From Planktomarina temperata RCA23 (lineage in GTDB: Bacteria > Pseudomonadota > Alphaproteobacteria > Rhodobacterales > Rhodobacteraceae), in assembly GCF_000738435.1 (NCBI RefSeq), contig NZ_CP003984.1, positions 2,232,001 through 2,296,000 on the forward strand: a DNA stretch of 64,000 nt, read 5' to 3'. The notes below the pieces were generated by a model. That model did not search any database, had not been told where the DNA came from, and saw only the letters and a list, made by a program, of their open reading frames with translations. Of the stretch, positions 1 through 11,130 are shown in pieces. Both the position numbers and the translations under genes were made by a program. How positions within the stretch are numbered: position 1 is the first letter of the stretch; every line of letters begins with the position of its first letter.

Positions 1-94
1 TCCCCTTCCGATCCCGGAATTTGGACCGCAGTCGCCTCAAAAGAAGCGAGGCTTCTTTCAGGGCTGACCAGATCAAAGTTCAATGTATCTGCCA

Positions 95-95
<1 letters not shown>
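1..95 (-). CDS. atpC: ATP synthase F1 epsilon subunit, N-terminal part (window edge)
   Basis: Partial gene cut by the window edge; only about 31 N-terminal residues are present, beginning [16 protein letters not shown]. This matches the start of the epsilon subunit, which sits in the central stalk of F1 and links rotor movement to the catalytic ring. The ATG overlaps the atpD stop codon in a TAATG arrangement, the expected next gene in an atpHAGDC operon. The fragment is too short to judge the rest of the protein. Confidence 0.9.
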
Positions 96-2405
<2,310 letters not shown>

Positions 2406-2417
2406 GTGCCAGTATCC

Positions 2418-3953
2418 TTATGCGAAATCTGCGGCGAAGTCGTCCAGCGCAGCTTTGATTTTTGCTTCCGCATCACCTTTGATCTTCGGATCTTCTTTGG
2501 TGATCATGGCCAAAACGTCGCTGGCTTTACCGCGCAGATGCGCCAAAAGCCCCGCTTCGAAACGCCCTACGTCAGCGACGTCGATCTTATCCAAATAGCC
2601 TTTGGTGCCGGCGTAGATCACGCAGACAATTTCAGCATTTGTCAAAGGCGCATACTGCGGCTGTTTCATCAGCTCAGTCAAACGCGCGCCACGGCTCAGC
2701 AATTGCTGGGTCGCTGCATCAAGGTCAGAGCCAAACTGAGCAAATGCCGCCATCTCACGATACTGCGCCAGTTCCAGTTTCACCGGACCTGCCACAGATT
2801 TCATTGCGTTGGTTTGCGCAGAAGAGCCCACACGGGACACGGACAGACCCGTATTCACCGCAGGGCGGATGCCTTGGTAGAACAATTCTGTTTCCAAGAA
2901 GATCTGACCATCTGTGATCGAGATCACGTTGGTTGGAATAAAGGCAGAAACGTCGCCGCCTTGCGTTTCGATGATCGGCAAAGCGGTCAAAGAGCCCGAT
3001 CCATTGTCTTCGTTCAACTTTGAAGAGCGTTCCAACAATCTGGAGTGAAGATAGAACACATCCCCAGGATAGGCTTCACGTCCGGGCGGGCGACGCAGGA
3101 GCAAGGACATCTGACGATAAGAGACCGCTTGCTTGGACAAATCATCATAGATGATCAAAGCATGTTTACCATTATCGCGGAAATATTCGGCCATGGAGGT
3201 CGCAGCATAGGGTGCCAAGAATTGCATCGGTGCAGGGTCAGAGGCGGTTGCGGCCACAACGATTGAATAGTCAATCGCGCCAGATTCTTCGAGCTTTTTC
3301 ACCAATTGAGCCACAGTCGAACGCTTTTGACCGACCGCCACATAGACGCAGTACAGTTTTTCGGAATCGTCCGCCGCTGCGTCATTATATGATTTCTGGT
3401 TCAAGATCGTGTCGAGCGCCACGGCTGTTTTACCGGTCTGGCGGTCACCAATGATCAATTCGCGCTGACCACGTCCAATTGGGATCATGGCGTCCACAGA
3501 TTTCAAACCCGTTGCCATAGGCTCATGCACCGATTTACGCGGGATGATGCCAGGCGCTTTCACATCCGCTTGGCTGCGCAATTTGGTTTTGATCGGACCT
3601 TTGCCGTCCAATGGGTTGCCCAAACCGTCCACAACACGGCCCAGCAATTCCGGACCAACAGGAACGTCCACAATCGCGTTTGTCCGCTTGACCGTGTCGC
3701 CTTCTTTGATGTCCCGGTCGGAGCCGAAAATAACAACACCAACGTTGTCTGATTCCAAGTTCAGCGCCATCCCTTGGATGCCGCCGGGGAATTCAACCAT
3801 TTCACCAGCTTGAACATTGTCCAGACCGTACACGCGCGCGATACCATCCCCAACGGAAAGGACACGGCCCACTTCGGCAACTTCAGCTTCTTGGCCAAAG
3901 TTTTTAATCTGGTCTTTTAGGATCGCAGAGATTTCTGCAGCTTCGATCGCCAT
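2418..3953 (-). CDS. atpA: ATP synthase F1 alpha subunit
   Basis: Non-catalytic nucleotide-binding alpha subunit of F1, 511 residues. The P-loop GDRQTGKT is at residues 169-176, and the arginine-finger segment [12 protein letters not shown] is present. The ATG follows the atpH stop codon with no base between them, which points to translational coupling. No truncation or odd substitution is visible. Confidence 0.98.
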   Translation of the reverse strand: MAIEAAEISAILKDQIKNFGQEAEVAEVGRVLSVGDGIARVYGLDNVQAGEMVEFPGGIQGMALNLESDNVGVVIFGSDRDIKEGDTVKRTNAIVDVPVGPELLGRVVDGLGNPLDGKGPIKTKLRSQADVKAPGIIPRKSVHEPMATGLKSVDAMIPIGRGQRELIIGDRQTGKTAVALDTILNQKSYNDAAADDSEKLYCVYVAVGQKRSTVAQLVKKLEESGAIDYSIVVAATASDPAPMQFLAPYAATSMAEYFRDNGKHALIIYDDLSKQAVSYRQMSLLLRRPPGREAYPGDVFYLHSRLLERSSKLNEDNGSGSLTALPIIETQGGDVSAFIPTNVISITDGQIFLETELFYQGIRPAVNTGLSVSRVGSSAQTNAMKSVAGPVKLELAQYREMAAFAQFGSDLDAATQQLLSRGARLTELMKQPQYAPLTNAEIVCVIYAGTKGYLDKIDVADVGRFEAGLLAHLRGKASDVLAMITKEDPKIKGDAEAKIKAALDDFAADFA

Positions 3954-4514
3954 TTATCCGACCTCTTTCATTGTGTTCTGAAGGGCATTGAGCTTGGAGC
4001 GGATCGAGGTGTCGATCATCTTCGAGCCCACTTTAACAACAAGACCGCCGATGAGGCTTTCATCAACAGTCGCTTTGATTTTCACATCAAGGTCCAATTG
4101 GGCCTTGAGTGTTTTGGCCAATTTCGTGGCCTGCGTTTTGGTCAACGCTTTGGCAGAAGTCACCTCAGCGGTCACCTCGCCTTTATCTTCCGCGATGCGC
4201 GCGCGCAGTGCTGCCAAAAGGCTGGGCAATACGAACAAACGGCGCTTCGCTGCCATCAACGACAGCGTATTGACCATCATTGGTTGCAATTTCATTTTCT
4301 GGGCCACGGCTGTGATCGCCTGCCCCATTTCTGCGCGTGTATAAACAGGTGATGTCACCAAAGCGCGCAAATCTGCGCTTTCGCTCAATGCGCTCTCCAG
4401 CACATCTACATCAGCCTCCAGTGGCTTCAACTTCTTGTCGTCCTTGGCAAGCGAAAACACCGCTGTTGCGTAGCGGCTTGCAATACCAGACGAGATCGAT
4501 GCTGGTTCGGACAA
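3954..4514 (-). CDS. atpH: ATP synthase F1 delta subunit
   Basis: Delta subunit, part of the peripheral stalk that holds F1 to Fo. An ATG-started frame runs to 4628, but its first 38 residues are unlike the family. Translation most likely starts at TTG 4514, giving [20 protein letters not shown] and 186 residues, the usual length. A GAGAGGG ribosome-binding site ends six bases before this TTG. It is the first gene of the operon. An 18-base palindrome lies about 60 bases upstream. Confidence 0.93.
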   Translation of the reverse strand: MSEPASISSGIASRYATAVFSLAKDDKKLKPLEADVDVLESALSESADLRALVTSPVYTRAEMGQAITAVAQKMKLQPMMVNTLSLMAAKRRLFVLPSLLAALRARIAEDKGEVTAEVTSAKALTKTQATKLAKTLKAQLDLDVKIKATVDESLIGGLVVKVGSKMIDTSIRSKLNALQNTMKEVG

Positions 4515-4574
4515 AGACAACCCTCTCGATGCTGGCCCGTCCGAAACTTGAGCTTCAGACAAAGGCGTTGGACG

Positions 4575-4592
4575 CGCTATAGATCTATAGCG
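4575..4592. promoter_or_regulatory. Perfect 18-bp palindrome upstream of the atp operon
   Basis: CGCTATAGATCTATAGCG is a perfect inverted repeat about 60 bases before the proposed atpH start. In RNA it would give a seven-pair stem with a GAUC loop; in DNA it could be an operator. No known regulator can be named from the sequence. Confidence 0.5.
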
Positions 4593-4744
4593 GCGAAATC
4601 TCACGCCGTTTAGCAGAGCATTTCGCACGCCGCAACGCTAATGACGGGCAAAAACACCGCAAAAATTTCAAAAAATAGGGCATTTGTTAAGGGTGCGTCC
4701 CTTTGTTCCGCCCAAGACGCCCAAAAAACCGAATCCGCAGGATG

Positions 4745-5506
4745 TCAAAGGTTGCCCGATTGCGCAGAAATTGGATCTGCAGCTTTGATCCCCTCCAAAA
4801 GCCCCAAGGGCCGCGAGATGATCTGCCCCAAGCCAGGCCGGCGAGGACGCGGCACTTGCTTACTCACCTCCAGAATCAAAACACCCCCCCCGCGCCAAGC
4901 CGGGATCGTTTGCCCAATGCGCTCAATCGGCCCAGACATGCGCCGCCAAAACGGTCCAGACCAAGGCGGCTGGTAAAGGGCCGTCACATGATACTCCGGC
5001 AAGAACCCATGCCATTTCAGCCGAGATTCCAACTGCCCGGCGGTATAGGGGCGCGCAAAGGAGAAGGGCGTGCCTTCTCGGCGCGCCCAAAGACTGGCTC
5101 TATTGGGCACGATAAAAATGGCGCGGCCGGCAGGTGCAAGCACCCGGTAACATTCCTCCAGCACCGCAGCGGCATGTTCTGACGTATCAAGCCCATGCAG
5201 CACCAAGAGCTTGTCAATCGAGCCGGTTTCCACCGGCCAGCGGGTCTCTTCGCAAAGCACCGAGCAATTGGGCAGGCCCGGCGGCCAATGCATGACCCCT
5301 TGCCGCGCAGGCATCAAGGCTGTCACCCGCCGCGCCGAGCTCAAATAAGGGCGCAAAAGCGGCGCTGCAAAGCCATAGCCGAGCACCGCCTCATGCCGCG
5401 CTTGCGGCCATAGACGCAAAACCTGCTCTCGAATCGTTGCCTGAACCGAGCGCCCCAAAAAGGACCGATAATAAAACGCCCGCAGCTCACGCACATCTAA
5501 ATGCAT
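4745..5506 (-). CDS. Class I SAM-dependent methyltransferase
   Basis: A 253-residue cytosolic protein with the layout of a class I methyltransferase: a glycine-containing first strand-loop (EAVLGYGFAAPLL), an acidic second segment, and the post-motif IDKLLVLHGLD followed by EECYRVLAPAGRAIFIVPN, typical of family motifs II-III. The substrate cannot be told. The frame runs upstream to 5587, but the ATG at 5506 (MHLDVRELRAFYYRS) is preferred because the longer version would overlap the divergent glyoxalase II gene. The divergent pairing with gloB is the only context clue. Confidence 0.8.
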   Translation of the reverse strand: MHLDVRELRAFYYRSFLGRSVQATIREQVLRLWPQARHEAVLGYGFAAPLLRPYLSSARRVTALMPARQGVMHWPPGLPNCSVLCEETRWPVETGSIDKLLVLHGLDTSEHAAAVLEECYRVLAPAGRAIFIVPNRASLWARREGTPFSFARPYTAGQLESRLKWHGFLPEYHVTALYQPPWSGPFWRRMSGPIERIGQTIPAWRGGGVLILEVSKQVPRPRRPGLGQIISRPLGLLEGIKAADPISAQSGNL

Positions 5507-5567
5507 TGCAGTTTGGTCCCCATGGATTACACTCAACTTGAGGTTACCAAATAAAGGTGAGAATTCC

Positions 5568-6365
5568 ATGGTAAATTCGAATGTCACAATTTACACCCTG
5601 CCCTGCCTGTCAGACAATTATGCCTATGTTGTTCACAACAGCGCTTCCGGCACGGCAGCGGTTGTCGATGTGCCAGAATCGGGGCCTTTGGTCGATAAGA
5701 TTTCCGAGCTGAATGTGCACGTCACCGACATATTTTTGACTCACCACCATTGGGATCACATTGATGGGCTTCCCGATCTGCAAGCCGCTTTGACCGGCCC
5801 TTTGAGCCAAGCGCCCGCTCGGGTCATCGGTGCCAAAGCCGACGCGCATCGCCTGCCCACTTTGGATCAGGCCGTCAGCCCAGGGGATCGCCTCACGCTT
5901 TGCGGCATTGAAGGGGATATCTATGACGTCTCCGGCCATACGCTGGGTCACCTAGCGCTGCATTTGCCAAGTGCAAAAGCGGTGTTCACAGCCGACAGTT
6001 TGATGGCTATGGGCTGCGGCCGTCTGTTTGAGGGGTCAGCGGCGCAAATGTGGCACAGCCTGCAGCAGCTCCGTGCACTGCCGCAAGACACATGGGTTTA
6101 CTCAGGGCATGAATACACAGCCTCCAATATGGCCTTCACGCAGTCTTTGGACGAAGACAATCCGGCCATCGCCGCCCGTGCCGCTCAAATCACCGAAGAT
6201 CGCGCTGCAGGTCGCCCGACGGTGCCAAGCCTCTTGGCTCTTGAGATGCAAACCAATCCGTTTTTGCGCGCCGACGATCCAGCCCTGCAGGCGGCCGTCG
6301 GCATGGCAGGCGCCACCGCCGAGCAGGTTTTCACGGAAATCCGCGCCCGAAAAGATAAGTTTTAG
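5568..6365 (+). CDS. gloB: Hydroxyacylglutathione hydrolase (glyoxalase II)
   Basis: Hydrolyses S-lactoylglutathione to lactate and glutathione, the second step of methylglyoxal removal, in the cytoplasm. The 265-residue protein has the metallo-beta-lactamase signature THHHWDH at residues 58-64, which binds two metal ions, plus the later histidines in SGHTLGH and YSGHEYT. The ATG at 5568 is chosen because AAAGGTGAG sits six bases upstream; an in-frame ATG at 5538 lacks such a site. An 11-base palindrome, CTCAACTTGAG (5532-5542), lies in the divergent promoter region. Confidence 0.95.
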   Translation: MVNSNVTIYTLPCLSDNYAYVVHNSASGTAAVVDVPESGPLVDKISELNVHVTDIFLTHHHWDHIDGLPDLQAALTGPLSQAPARVIGAKADAHRLPTLDQAVSPGDRLTLCGIEGDIYDVSGHTLGHLALHLPSAKAVFTADSLMAMGCGRLFEGSAAQMWHSLQQLRALPQDTWVYSGHEYTASNMAFTQSLDEDNPAIAARAAQITEDRAAGRPTVPSLLALEMQTNPFLRADDPALQAAVGMAGATAEQVFTEIRARKDKF

Positions 6366-6425
6366 GAAAAATCTGGTGATAAAAGTGCGATATTTAACTT
6401 TTATGGCCTAAATAACAGATTGCCC

Positions 6426-6454
6426 CTTGAAGGTTGCCTCAGAAAACCGAAATC
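6426..6454 (+). promoter_or_regulatory. Possible sigma-32 promoter of clpA
   Basis: CTTGAA at 6426-6431 followed after 15 bases by CCGAAATC resembles a heat-shock -35 and a weak -10 element, about 50 bases before clpA. ClpA-type genes are commonly under RpoH control. The match is partial and the call is tentative. Confidence 0.3.
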
Positions 6455-6503
6455 TTAGGGGGACAGCGATCATAACGATCACAGACTTTTGTAGGAGACG
6501 CGC

Positions 6504-8834
6504 GTGCCATCATTTTCCGCATCATTAGAAAACGCCATCCACGAAGCGCTGGCCGCTGCCAATGCCCGCAAACATGAATTGGCAACTTTGGAACACTTGC
6601 TCCTGGCCCTTCTCGATGAACCCGATGCTGCAAAAGTCATGCGCGCCTGCTCTGTCGATCTCAAGCTCCTGCGCAAAGCTCTTGTCGACTTTATTGAGGA
6701 CGACCTCAGCACACTGATCACCGATGTGGATGGATCAGAGGCCGTTCCAACCGCCGCCTTTCAGCGTGTGATCCAACGGGCCGCCATACATGTGCAATCT
6801 TCCGGGCGCACAGAAGTGACGGGCGCCAATGTTTTGGTCGCAATATTTGCCGAACGCGAGAGCAACGCGGCCTATTTCCTGCAAGAGCAAGACATGACCC
6901 GCTATGATGCGGTGAATTTCATCGCCCACGGGGTGGCCAAAGATCCCGACTTTATCGAAAGCCGGCCAATCGTTGGCGCTGAAGATGAGGCGGAAATGTT
7001 TGACGGCGAACCCCATGAGACCGCCGAAAAAGAGAGCGCTTTGGCAAAATATTGCATCGATCTCAATGAAAAATCTGCCAAGGGCAATGTTGATCCGCTG
7101 ATTGGCCGCGACCATGAGGTTGAGCGCTGCATCCAGGTGCTGTGCCGCCGCCGCAAAAACAACCCGATTCTGGTCGGCGATCCCGGCGTCGGCAAAACAG
7201 CCATTGCCGAGGGTCTGGCGCGCAAAATTACCCAGGGCCAAACCCCAGCGATCCTGTCCAAAACGACCATCTATTCACTCGACATGGGCGCACTTTTGGC
7301 GGGAACACGCTATCGGGGCGATTTTGAAGAGCGCCTCAAAGCCGTGATGAAGGAGATGGAGGAGCATGATGATGCGGTGCTTTTCATCGACGAAATTCAC
7401 ACGGTCATCGGTGCCGGTGCAACCTCCGGTGGGGCAATGGATGCCTCAAACCTTTTGAAACCCGCGCTGCAGGGCGGCAAACTGCGCTGCATGGGCTCAA
7501 CAACTTATAAAGAATTCCGGCAGCATTTTGAAAAAGATCGCGCTCTGGCCCGCCGGTTTCAGAAAATTGATGTGGCCGAACCTTCCGTGGAAGACAGCGT
7601 GAAAATCCTAAAAGGGTTGAAACCCTATTTTGAAGAGCACCACGACGTAAAATATACCTCCGATGCCATCAAAACCGCTGTCGAATTGGCCGCGCGCTAT
7701 ATCAATGATCGCAAATTACCGGACAAGGCCATCGATGTGATTGACGAGGCCGGCGCAGCGCAGCATTTGCTGAGTGACAGCAAGCGGCGCAAAACCATCG
7801 GGGTGAAAGAGATTGAAGCGGTCGTCGCAAAAATTGCGCGAATTCCGCCCAAATCCGTATCGAAAGACGATGCGGAAGTTTTGCGCGATCTTGAAGCCGG
7901 TCTAAAACGGGTGGTCTTTGGCCAGGATACGGCGATTGAAGCCTTGGCCTCGGCGATCAAACTGGCCCGCGCGGGTCTGCGTGAACCAGAAAAGCCCATC
8001 GGCAATTATCTATTTACCGGGCCCACCGGCGTCGGCAAAACCGAAGTGGCCAAACAATTGGCCGATGGTCTGGGCGTCAAGCTGATCCGCTTTGACATGT
8101 CCGAATATATGGAGAAACACGCCATCAGCCGCTTGATCGGTGCGCCTCCCGGCTATGTCGGCTTTGATCAAGGCGGCATGTTAACCGACAGTGTCGATCA
8201 AGACCCCCATTGCGTGCTCTTGTTGGATGAAATCGAAAAAGCACACCCGGATGTGTTCAACATCCTTCTGCAGGTCATGGATCACGGTAAATTGACAGAT
8301 CACAATGGCCGCACCACGGATTTCCGCAATGTGGTGTTGATCATGACCTCCAATGCCGGAGCGTCAGAAATGTCCAAGGCCGCAATCGGATTTGGGCGCG
8401 AACGTCGCGAGGGCGAAGACACCCAAGCCATTGAACGCACCTTCACGCCCGAGTTCCGCAATCGCCTCGATGCGGTGGTGAGTTTCGCGCCATTAGACCG
8501 CGATGTCATCGCGCAGGTGGTCGAAAAATTTGTTCTGCAACTTGAAGCGCAATTGATGGATCGCAATGTGTCCATCGAGATTACCAAAGCGGCCGCCGAT
8601 TGGCTCGGCGAAAAGGGTTACGATTCCAAAATGGGCGCGCGTCCCTTGGGCCGGGTGATCCAAGAGCATATCAAAAAGCCATTGGCCGAAGAATTGCTCT
8701 TTGGCAAACTCACCAAAGGCGGCGTGGTCAAAGTTGGTGTGAAAGCTGGCGCGTTGGATTTGAAAATCGAAGAGCCTCAAAAGCCGCGGATCACCAATAA
8801 AGACAAGAAACCTCCGCTTTTGACCGCCGAGTAG
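6504..8834 (+). CDS. clpA: ATP-dependent Clp protease ATP-binding subunit ClpA
   Basis: AAA+ unfoldase that feeds substrates into the ClpP protease. The 776-residue protein has the Clp N-domain (about 1-145), a first AAA+ module with GDPGVGKT at 225-232, and a second module with GPTGVGKT near 505. An IGF tripeptide follows in the second module, like the IGL loop that docks ClpP. The start is GTG with AGGAGA five bases upstream. The adaptor gene clpS, often next to clpA, is not present here. Confidence 0.96.
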   Translation: MPSFSASLENAIHEALAAANARKHELATLEHLLLALLDEPDAAKVMRACSVDLKLLRKALVDFIEDDLSTLITDVDGSEAVPTAAFQRVIQRAAIHVQSSGRTEVTGANVLVAIFAERESNAAYFLQEQDMTRYDAVNFIAHGVAKDPDFIESRPIVGAEDEAEMFDGEPHETAEKESALAKYCIDLNEKSAKGNVDPLIGRDHEVERCIQVLCRRRKNNPILVGDPGVGKTAIAEGLARKITQGQTPAILSKTTIYSLDMGALLAGTRYRGDFEERLKAVMKEMEEHDDAVLFIDEIHTVIGAGATSGGAMDASNLLKPALQGGKLRCMGSTTYKEFRQHFEKDRALARRFQKIDVAEPSVEDSVKILKGLKPYFEEHHDVKYTSDAIKTAVELAARYINDRKLPDKAIDVIDEAGAAQHLLSDSKRRKTIGVKEIEAVVAKIARIPPKSVSKDDAEVLRDLEAGLKRVVFGQDTAIEALASAIKLARAGLREPEKPIGNYLFTGPTGVGKTEVAKQLADGLGVKLIRFDMSEYMEKHAISRLIGAPPGYVGFDQGGMLTDSVDQDPHCVLLLDEIEKAHPDVFNILLQVMDHGKLTDHNGRTTDFRNVVLIMTSNAGASEMSKAAIGFGRERREGEDTQAIERTFTPEFRNRLDAVVSFAPLDRDVIAQVVEKFVLQLEAQLMDRNVSIEITKAAADWLGEKGYDSKMGARPLGRVIQEHIKKPLAEELLFGKLTKGGVVKVGVKAGALDLKIEEPQKPRITNKDKKPPLLTAE

Positions 8835-8843
8835 GCCCTATCG

Positions 8844-8868
8844 CCCCGCAAATAGGGCCATTGCGGGG
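8844..8868. terminator. Hairpin between the convergent clpA and MotB-like genes
   Basis: CCCCGCAA and TTGCGGGG form an eight-pair stem with a nine-base loop between the stop codons of two converging genes. No run of T follows on either side, so it may be a weak or Rho-assisted terminator. Confidence 0.45.
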
Positions 8869-8877
8869 AGATCGAGA

Positions 8878-11121
8878 TTACTTCTCAGTCAATTTCAGCT
8901 CAATCCGCCGATTTTGCGCCCGTGCTAGGCGCGAATTGGCCGGATTAATGGGCTGATACTCGCCAAACCCATTGGCCGAGAGCCGGCGCGGCGGCATTTG
9001 CTCGGAGGTCATCAGATATAGAACCACAGACAGCGCCCGCGCCTGGCTTAGCTCCCAATTATTTTGAAAGCGACTGCCCGGAAGGATTGGTTGGTCATCG
9101 GTGTGACCATCCACCTGTAACACCCAATCAATATTTTGCGGAATTTCTTGGGTGACATCCTTCAAGATATTCGCCACTTTTGATATCTCTTGGCGGCCAG
9201 CCGCCGTCAGCTCAGCACGGCCAGAGGCAAAGAGCACCTCAGAGGAGAAGACAAAACGGTCCCCAACGATGCTGACCCCGTCGATATCCTCCAAAAGACC
9301 GCGCAGACTGCCAAAAAAGTCGGACTTATAGCGCTCCAGGGTCTTGGCTTCGGCTTCAAGCCGGGCCTTCTCCTCTTCCAGGCGCTGCTTTTCCGCCGCT
9401 TCCAAAGCCAAGTTGCGCTTGGATTCCGCTGCGACCTGTGCCAGCGCCACGTTCAACTCACTGCCAAGATTGGTGATCTTCACATTATTGTCCGCGTCAC
9501 GACGCTTGTAATCGTCCAGCGTGGCTTGAAGCCCACCGATTTGGGCGCGCAATTCGCGCACCTCCTGGCTCAGCAGCGCCATTTTGCGCTGTGCCTCCGT
9601 CGAAATAGCCTTTGCCTCCTGCAGCTCCGCCTGTGCCGTTGCCAATAAGGCCGCCTTCTGCTCGGCCGAGGTCAATTGCTGCTCCGCAGTTTGCCGTGCG
9701 GCGATGGCTTTGGACAGCGCCGAACGCAGATCATCTGTATCCGCATTCTGCGCTTCGGCTTCAGCGGCCTCAAGTGCCACCAAAGCTGTCGCCAACTTCT
9801 CACCGAGTGTTTTTTCAACGCTCTGCGCCGCGGCCAAAAGCGCTAGGGTTTCCTCGGCTTTTTTGCGCTGATCGTTTAACTCCAAAGTCAAAGAAGATAT
9901 CGCCGCTTCACTTTGTTCCAGATCCGCCCGCAGTTTTTCAGCCGCCGCGGCCATGGACAATTGTTCGAGTTCTTTCTGGCTCAAAGCGGCTTCCGCGGCC
10001 TCCAAACGTTCCCGCAAAAAAGCCGCGGACACGCGATTGAGCTCTTCGTCATTCAAGGCGCTTGTCAATTCTTCAGCGCGGCGACTGAGCTCTTGGTTGT
10101 CCTGTTCAAGCTGGGACGCCCGTTCTTGCTGCGTCGCCAAAAGCGCCAGGGTATTGGCAAGGTTGATATTTGTATCCTGGGAATCCCGGCGCAGATCAGC
10201 CAGCATCTCATCCATGAGTTCGCGTTGTCGTTCCGCCAGCGCAGCCTGCTCGGTCTGTGCTGCAATTGTCGCCTGCGCCGCCAGCAATGATTGCTGCAAA
10301 CTGGCCTTATCCTCATCCAATGCGGCCAGTTCCTCACGACGTAGCGCCTCTTTCTCGATCAATTGCTGCACGCGGGTCTCGAAATCTGCGATCGTAGCCT
10401 CGGCTGTGGATTTTTCGTCCTGCAAAGCACTGATTTGCGCCTCTACATCTGCAATACGGGCTGTGTCTTCCAAGGATTGGGCCAGAAGCAGGGTCAATTG
10501 CGCTTCCAGCTCCGTGATCTGCCCTTCCGATTGGCTTTGTTCACGCAAAAGCGACGCCACTTGCGTTTCGAAGTCTAAGATCGTGTCTTCAGACTGGGAC
10601 TGCTGCGTTTGCAGTTGCGACACTTGCAGTTTGAACCGCTCAATCTCTCCTTCCGCCCGCTGTTGCAGCGCCAAGAGATTGGCCACTTGCGTCTCGAAAT
10701 CATTGATCCTTTCGGTGGCCGCTTTGAGGTCTGCAGCCCGGGCATCGCGCTCGGCGGTCAACGTCGCAATAAGGCCCAATTGCCTTTCGCCCTGAGCCTG
10801 CGCAGCGGCAAGCTGATCGTCAAGTTTTGCGACCTGAAGGGTGAGCTCGGAGGCCGCGGCGCGCTCCAAACCCAAAGCATCGCCGAGAGCGAGGATCTGA
10901 CCTTCCAAATCTTCCAATTGCGCGTTTTTCTGGGCGATATCGACGTTGAGCTCGTCGAGCATCACCCCCTGCCCTTTGATGGTTTGCTGCAACACAAATT
11001 GCATCACCGCAAAGATCGTGAGCACAAACATCAAGACCAGCAATAGGCCAGTCATCGCATCGACAAACCCCGGCCAGATAGAGGCTTGGAACCTTGCGCC
11101 AGTGCGTCGGGAAAGTGCCAT
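8878..11121 (-). CDS. MotB/OmpA-like membrane protein with a long coiled coil
   Basis: A 747-residue inner-membrane protein. One transmembrane helix spans about residues 20-42; Asp21 in FVDAMTGLLLVL lines up with the proton-carrying Asp of MotB. A coiled coil covers about residues 50-595 and holds six consecutive 21-residue repeats at 141-266. An OmpA-type peptidoglycan-binding domain follows (about 595-747, with QVDGHTDDQP and NRRIELKL). It is nine bases downstream of a MotA/ExbB-like gene, so the pair probably forms an ion-driven channel fixed to the cell wall. Its actual task is unknown. The periplasmic rod is far longer than in flagellar MotB. Confidence 0.85.
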   Translation of the reverse strand: MALSRRTGARFQASIWPGFVDAMTGLLLVLMFVLTIFAVMQFVLQQTIKGQGVMLDELNVDIAQKNAQLEDLEGQILALGDALGLERAAASELTLQVAKLDDQLAAAQAQGERQLGLIATLTAERDARAADLKAATERINDFETQVANLLALQQRAEGEIERFKLQVSQLQTQQSQSEDTILDFETQVASLLREQSQSEGQITELEAQLTLLLAQSLEDTARIADVEAQISALQDEKSTAEATIADFETRVQQLIEKEALRREELAALDEDKASLQQSLLAAQATIAAQTEQAALAERQRELMDEMLADLRRDSQDTNINLANTLALLATQQERASQLEQDNQELSRRAEELTSALNDEELNRVSAAFLRERLEAAEAALSQKELEQLSMAAAAEKLRADLEQSEAAISSLTLELNDQRKKAEETLALLAAAQSVEKTLGEKLATALVALEAAEAEAQNADTDDLRSALSKAIAARQTAEQQLTSAEQKAALLATAQAELQEAKAISTEAQRKMALLSQEVRELRAQIGGLQATLDDYKRRDADNNVKITNLGSELNVALAQVAAESKRNLALEAAEKQRLEEEKARLEAEAKTLERYKSDFFGSLRGLLEDIDGVSIVGDRFVFSSEVLFASGRAELTAAGRQEISKVANILKDVTQEIPQNIDWVLQVDGHTDDQPILPGSRFQNNWELSQARALSVVLYLMTSEQMPPRRLSANGFGEYQPINPANSRLARAQNRRIELKLTEK
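10324..10701 (-). repeat. Six degenerate 63-bp tandem repeats inside the MotB-like gene
   Basis: Codons 141-266 encode six back-to-back 21-residue units (three heptads each). The units start DFETQV, RFKLQV, DFETQV, ELEAQL, DVEAQI and DFETRV, without gaps. At DNA level the units are diverged, and the CTCGAAATC-like segments recur at multiples of 63 bases. Confidence 0.85.
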
Positions 11122-11130
11122 CGCGCGCGC

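Noticed and set aside
5521-5545. SoxR box between the methyltransferase and gloB
   Set aside because: AACTTGAGGT matches one half of a SoxR site, but the other half is absent at the required distance; only the short palindrome CTCAACTTGAG remains.
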